Positions 6,629-8,637 of a stretch of 8,637 nucleotides of DNA are shown in pieces (position 1 is the stretch's first letter; every line of letters starts with the position of its first letter). Below the pieces are notes generated by a model. That model did no database searches and was not told where the DNA came from. It saw only the letters and a list, made by a program, of their open reading frames with translations. The DNA comes from Pseudomonadota bacterium (GTDB lineage Bacteria > Pseudomonadota > Gammaproteobacteria > Burkholderiales > Burkholderiaceae_B), in the NCBI GenBank assembly GCA_021793095.1, contig JAJYTK010000031.1, positions 1-8,637 of the forward strand, given 5' to 3'. Made by a program: the position numbers and the translations under genes.

Positions 6629-7372
6629 ATGACAACAAACAGCAGCCCAAACACTACCCGCATTAACGTCGATCCCGCCGAAATTGAAAAGTTTAGCGCC
6701 CTCGCCACACGTTGGTGGGATCCAGATAGCGAATTTAAACCACTGCATGAGATTAACCCACTACGCCTTAACTGGATTTTAGAGCAGGTGGGTAGCCTAC
6801 AGGATAAAAAAATACTGGACGTTGGCTGTGGGGGCGGGATTTTGTCCGAAAGTATGGCCCAACAGGGAGCTCAGGTGACCGGCATTGACTTGGCCATGCG
6901 TTCACTCAAGATCGCGCGTTTGCATAGCCTAGAAAGTGGGGTTTCAGTCGAATATCACCATAGCAGTGCCGAGGAATTTGCCTCTGAACATCCAGAAAAA
7001 TTTGATGTGATCACTTGCATGGAAATGCTAGAGCATGTCCCCAACCCTGCTTCAGTGGTCCATGCCTGTGCTCAAATGGTGAAACCCGGTGGGTGGGTTT
7101 TCTTTTCTACTCTTAACCGTAATCCCAAAAGTTTTCTTTTTGCGATCATTGGCGCTGAATATGTCCTTAATCTACTCCCCCGTGGCACCCACCACTACGA
7201 ATCATTTATCAAACCCAGCGAATTAGCACGGGCCGCGCGAGATGCCGAACTCAAAGTACAAAAAATCAGTGGCCTCACCTACAACCCATTAAACAAAATC
7301 TACTCCATCACTGAGGACAGCTCAGTGAATTACCTGATGGCCACATCCAAACTCCCAACCCCTACTCGCTAA
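6629..7372 (+). CDS. ubiG: Ubiquinone biosynthesis O-methyltransferase
   Basis: UbiG carries out the two SAM-dependent O-methylations of ubiquinone synthesis (on the 2-polyprenyl-6-hydroxyphenol intermediate and on demethylubiquinol), working at the inner membrane face. The protein has 247 residues, close to E. coli (240). [19 protein letters not shown] (14-32) is the family's N-terminal signature. The SAM-binding loop is [12 protein letters not shown] (63-74), with acidic D87 in [17 protein letters not shown] (130-140) is the post-I region. The segment around [19 protein letters not shown] (162-180) is the hydrophobic insertion linked to membrane contact in UbiG, and [13 protein letters not shown] follows. 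I chose the ATG at 6629, with AAAGAG six bases upstream. A TTG at 6608 would add seven residues, lies next to the terminator and has no ribosome site. gph follows after 3 bp. Confidence 0.97.
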   Translation: MTTNSSPNTTRINVDPAEIEKFSALATRWWDPDSEFKPLHEINPLRLNWILEQVGSLQDKKILDVGCGGGILSESMAQQGAQVTGIDLAMRSLKIARLHSLESGVSVEYHHSSAEEFASEHPEKFDVITCMEMLEHVPNPASVVHACAQMVKPGGWVFFSTLNRNPKSFLFAIIGAEYVLNLLPRGTHHYESFIKPSELARAARDAELKVQKISGLTYNPLNKIYSITEDSSVNYLMATSKLPTPTR

Positions 7373-7375
7373 GTC

Positions 7376-8068
7376 ATGAAAAAACTTGTTTTATTTGATT
7401 TTGACGGTACCGTCGCCGATTCTGCCCCTGATTTGGCCAACAGTGCCAACACCTTACGCACCGAACGCGGCATGGAGCCGCTCAGCGTGGACTATCTGCG
7501 CCCCTATGCCTCCATGGGTGCCCGAGGACTTATCTGGGCGACACTAAAAATAAAGACCGATGATCCTCAATATGATGAGATCAGGGACCAATTTTTACGC
7601 CACTATGAGCAAAACCTCGATGTGGATACTGTGCTTTTTGATGGCATGGGTGCATTATTACAACGCCTCACCCAGCACGATATTCCTTGGGGCATTGTGA
7701 CGAATAAAGCCGAGTACCTGACCCGCCCTATCATGCGGCATTTGGGCATCGAAAAAGACTGTGCGGTACTGGTCGGTGGTGATTCCACCCCTTATCTCAA
7801 ACCCCACCCAGCTGCTTTATTTCGGGCTGCCAAGCTATATGACATCGCCTGCGAACAATGCATTTACATCGGTGACGATGAGCGCGACATCGTCGCCGCT
7901 CAGGTTGCTAATATGGCTTCTGTCGTTGCTGCCTATGGATATTGCCAATTTGATCCCGACACTAAAAATTGGGGGGCCGACGCCATTGCCAATCATCCAG
8001 ACGAGCTCTTTCCTATTGTGAAGCAATGGATAAATGGGCTCTCTCCCCGCGCCACAAAGGTCGCCTGA
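7376..8068 (+). CDS. gph: HAD-superfamily phosphatase, phosphoglycolate phosphatase type
   Basis: This is a 230-residue cytoplasmic hydrolase of the haloacid dehalogenase superfamily, subfamily IA. Motif I is LFDFDGTVADS (6-16) with nucleophile D8 and acid/base D10. A helical cap follows (about 17-85). Motif II is IVTNK with T109, motif III is K142 in LKPHP, and motif IV is GDDERDI (166-172) for magnesium binding. The best match is Gph, which removes phosphate from 2-phosphoglycolate formed by oxidative DNA repair or oxygenase side reactions. Related HAD IA enzymes such as pyrophosphatases or sugar phosphatases look alike, so the substrate is inferred from family and from the common ubiG-gph pairing. 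It begins 3 bp after the ubiG stop with no Shine-Dalgarno sequence, which points to translational coupling. I find no intrinsic terminator between it and ssrA. Confidence 0.9.
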   Translation: MKKLVLFDFDGTVADSAPDLANSANTLRTERGMEPLSVDYLRPYASMGARGLIWATLKIKTDDPQYDEIRDQFLRHYEQNLDVDTVLFDGMGALLQRLTQHDIPWGIVTNKAEYLTRPIMRHLGIEKDCAVLVGGDSTPYLKPHPAALFRAAKLYDIACEQCIYIGDDERDIVAAQVANMASVVAAYGYCQFDPDTKNWGADAIANHPDELFPIVKQWINGLSPRATKVA

Positions 8069-8070
8069 TC

Positions 8071-8099
8071 TTGACGGTTTATACAAAAGTATTTAAAAT
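8071..8099 (+). promoter_or_regulatory. Probable ssrA promoter
   Basis: TTGACG (8071-8076) and TAAAAT (8094-8099) are separated by exactly 17 bp, and each hexamer is one base from the sigma70 consensus. The -35 box begins two bases after the gph stop codon. Transcription would start near 8106 and give a precursor with a 5' leader of about 96 nt, to be removed by RNase P. A second TTGACA (8099-8104) has no -10 partner at a good distance. Nearer promoters with weak boxes around 8139-8180 cannot be excluded. Confidence 0.5.
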
Positions 8100-8201
8100 T
8101 GACACAGTCTAATGGGCTAAATTGTCGTACCAATTATTTTGGCCTGGCTTTTAAAGTATCCATTTAGATCTCGCATACAAAGCTTTTAGCTTGATCATGG
8201 C

Positions 8202-8576
8202 GGGGCCGACCTGGCTTCGACGTGGGTCACAAAGCAGAGCAGGGCATGTCGAGCACCAGTTCGCTCGTAAAACCACTGGAAAACCTATAAACGCCAACGA
8301 TGAGCGTTTCGCTTTAGCTGCTTAAAAACCAGTCTTAAAGCCGTTGCACTAGCTTGTCTTTGGGCTAGGTCAGGTTCTCCTGATAGCAACGTCATATGAC
8401 AAAGACTCGGCAACGCCTAGGCTACGTAGGCTGCGCTTAAAACTTAGTAGCTCGCTGTTGACTTGGCCAGTTGGCCGGCATGGTCAGCAGTTAAAACTAA
8501 AAATAGGTCGACTAAACATGTAGAACTGCCTGTGGAGGGCTTGCGGACGGGGGTTCAATTCCCCCCGGCTCCACCA
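8202..8576 (+). ncRNA. ssrA: tmRNA (transfer-messenger RNA)
   Basis: tmRNA rescues ribosomes stalled on broken mRNAs: charged with alanine and bound by SmpB it adds a degradation tag to the nascent chain. The 5' end GGGGCCG (8202-8208) pairs with CGGCTCC (8566-8572) as a seven-pair acceptor stem. This includes the G-U at the third pair that alanyl-tRNA synthetase recognises. Discriminator A and an encoded CCA follow (8573-8576). The T-arm is five G-C pairs (8549-8553 with 8561-8565) around the loop TTCAATT. The 5' tRNA-like part reads GACCTGGCTTCGACGTGGGT, typical of betaproteobacterial tmRNA. Its length is 375 nt, and it is a one-piece, not permuted, form. Several short hairpins after the tag (for example GCCTA...TAGGC near 8415-8432) fit the pseudoknot region. 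The ends were placed by the acceptor stem. Confidence 0.97.
8293..8325 (+). other. tmRNA tag reading frame (ANDERFALAA)
   Basis: Within ssrA the resume codon GCC starts a ten-residue frame, ANDERFALAA, ending at TAA (8323-8325). The C-terminal ALAA is the usual signal for ClpXP and related proteases. AAACGC (8289-8294) and GCGTTT (8304-8309) form a helix around the resume codon, as expected for tmRNA. The tag is the one I associate with Bordetella-like Burkholderiales. Confidence 0.95.
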
Positions 8577-8594
8577 AAACTATAGTTACCAAAG

Positions 8595-8618
8595 ACCGCT
8601 CTTACTAGCGGTTTTTTT
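8595..8618 (+). terminator. Intrinsic terminator after ssrA
   Basis: ACCGCT (8595-8600) pairs with AGCGGT (8607-8612) around the loop CTTACT, and a run of seven T (8612-8618) follows. It starts 18 bp after the tmRNA CCA end. The remaining 19 bp of the window show nothing identifiable. Confidence 0.85.
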
Positions 8619-8637
8619 GTGCCTATAATAACGGTAG

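Noticed and set aside
6380..6748. 122-codon minus-strand frame across the ompA-ubiG junction
   Set aside because: It runs through the ompA terminator and the coding ends of two well-supported genes on the other strand, and resembles no known protein.
8099..8104. Consensus TTGACA as the ssrA -35 box
   Set aside because: No -10-like hexamer occurs at 16-18 bp; the nearest (TAAATT) is at 13 bp. The TTGACG/TAAAAT pair just upstream fits better.
8549..8637. Integration site for a genomic island at the ssrA 3' end
   Set aside because: ssrA 3' ends are frequent attachment sites, but only 61 bp follow here, with a normal terminator and no integrase or direct repeat of the 3' end visible.

Overview
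The window looks like core chromosome of a betaproteobacterium, most likely a moderate-GC member of the Burkholderiales (Alcaligenaceae type). Three things point there. The tmRNA encodes the tag ANDERFALAA, which I associate with Bordetella-like species. The gene order tyrA-pheA-serC-gyrA / ompA-ubiG-gph / ssrA is the arrangement I know from Bordetella and relatives. The small OmpA-family protein with a Trp/Cys-containing N-terminal segment is of the Burkholderiales type. Base composition appears near 50% GC, lower than Bordetella itself, so a lower-GC genus of that family is the better guess; the genus cannot be named from this window.

Left half (1-5450, minus strand): a tight cluster transcribed right to left, gyrA -> serC -> pheA -> tyrA. 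It joins the DNA gyrase A subunit to phosphoserine aminotransferase (serine and pyridoxal phosphate synthesis), the bifunctional chorismate mutase/prephenate dehydratase (phenylalanine) and prephenate dehydrogenase (tyrosine). The gaps are 32 bp, an 8-bp overlap, and 8 bp, so one operon with translational coupling is likely. tyrA runs off the left edge after 167 codons.

Middle (5451-5947): a 497-bp divergent intergenic region. It holds a good sigma70 promoter for ompA, a probable extended -10 promoter for gyrA, a long stem-loop in the gyrA leader, two further perfect dyads, and a clear intrinsic terminator on the minus strand that no annotated gene explains.

Right half (5948-8637, plus strand): ompA with its own promoter, strong RBS and intrinsic terminator; then ubiG (ubiquinone O-methyltransferase) and gph (HAD phosphatase) 3 bp apart as a two-gene unit; then ssrA (tmRNA) from 8202 to 8576 with its own terminator. 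No mobile element, CRISPR array or defence gene is visible, and nothing suggests horizontal transfer.

The window is mostly ordinary housekeeping DNA. The points that merit a second look are the valine at the fluoroquinolone-determining position 83 of GyrA, the structured gyrA leader, and the orphan minus-strand terminator with two upstream hairpins (a candidate small RNA or attenuated leader). I did not find convincing evidence of a new multi-gene system.
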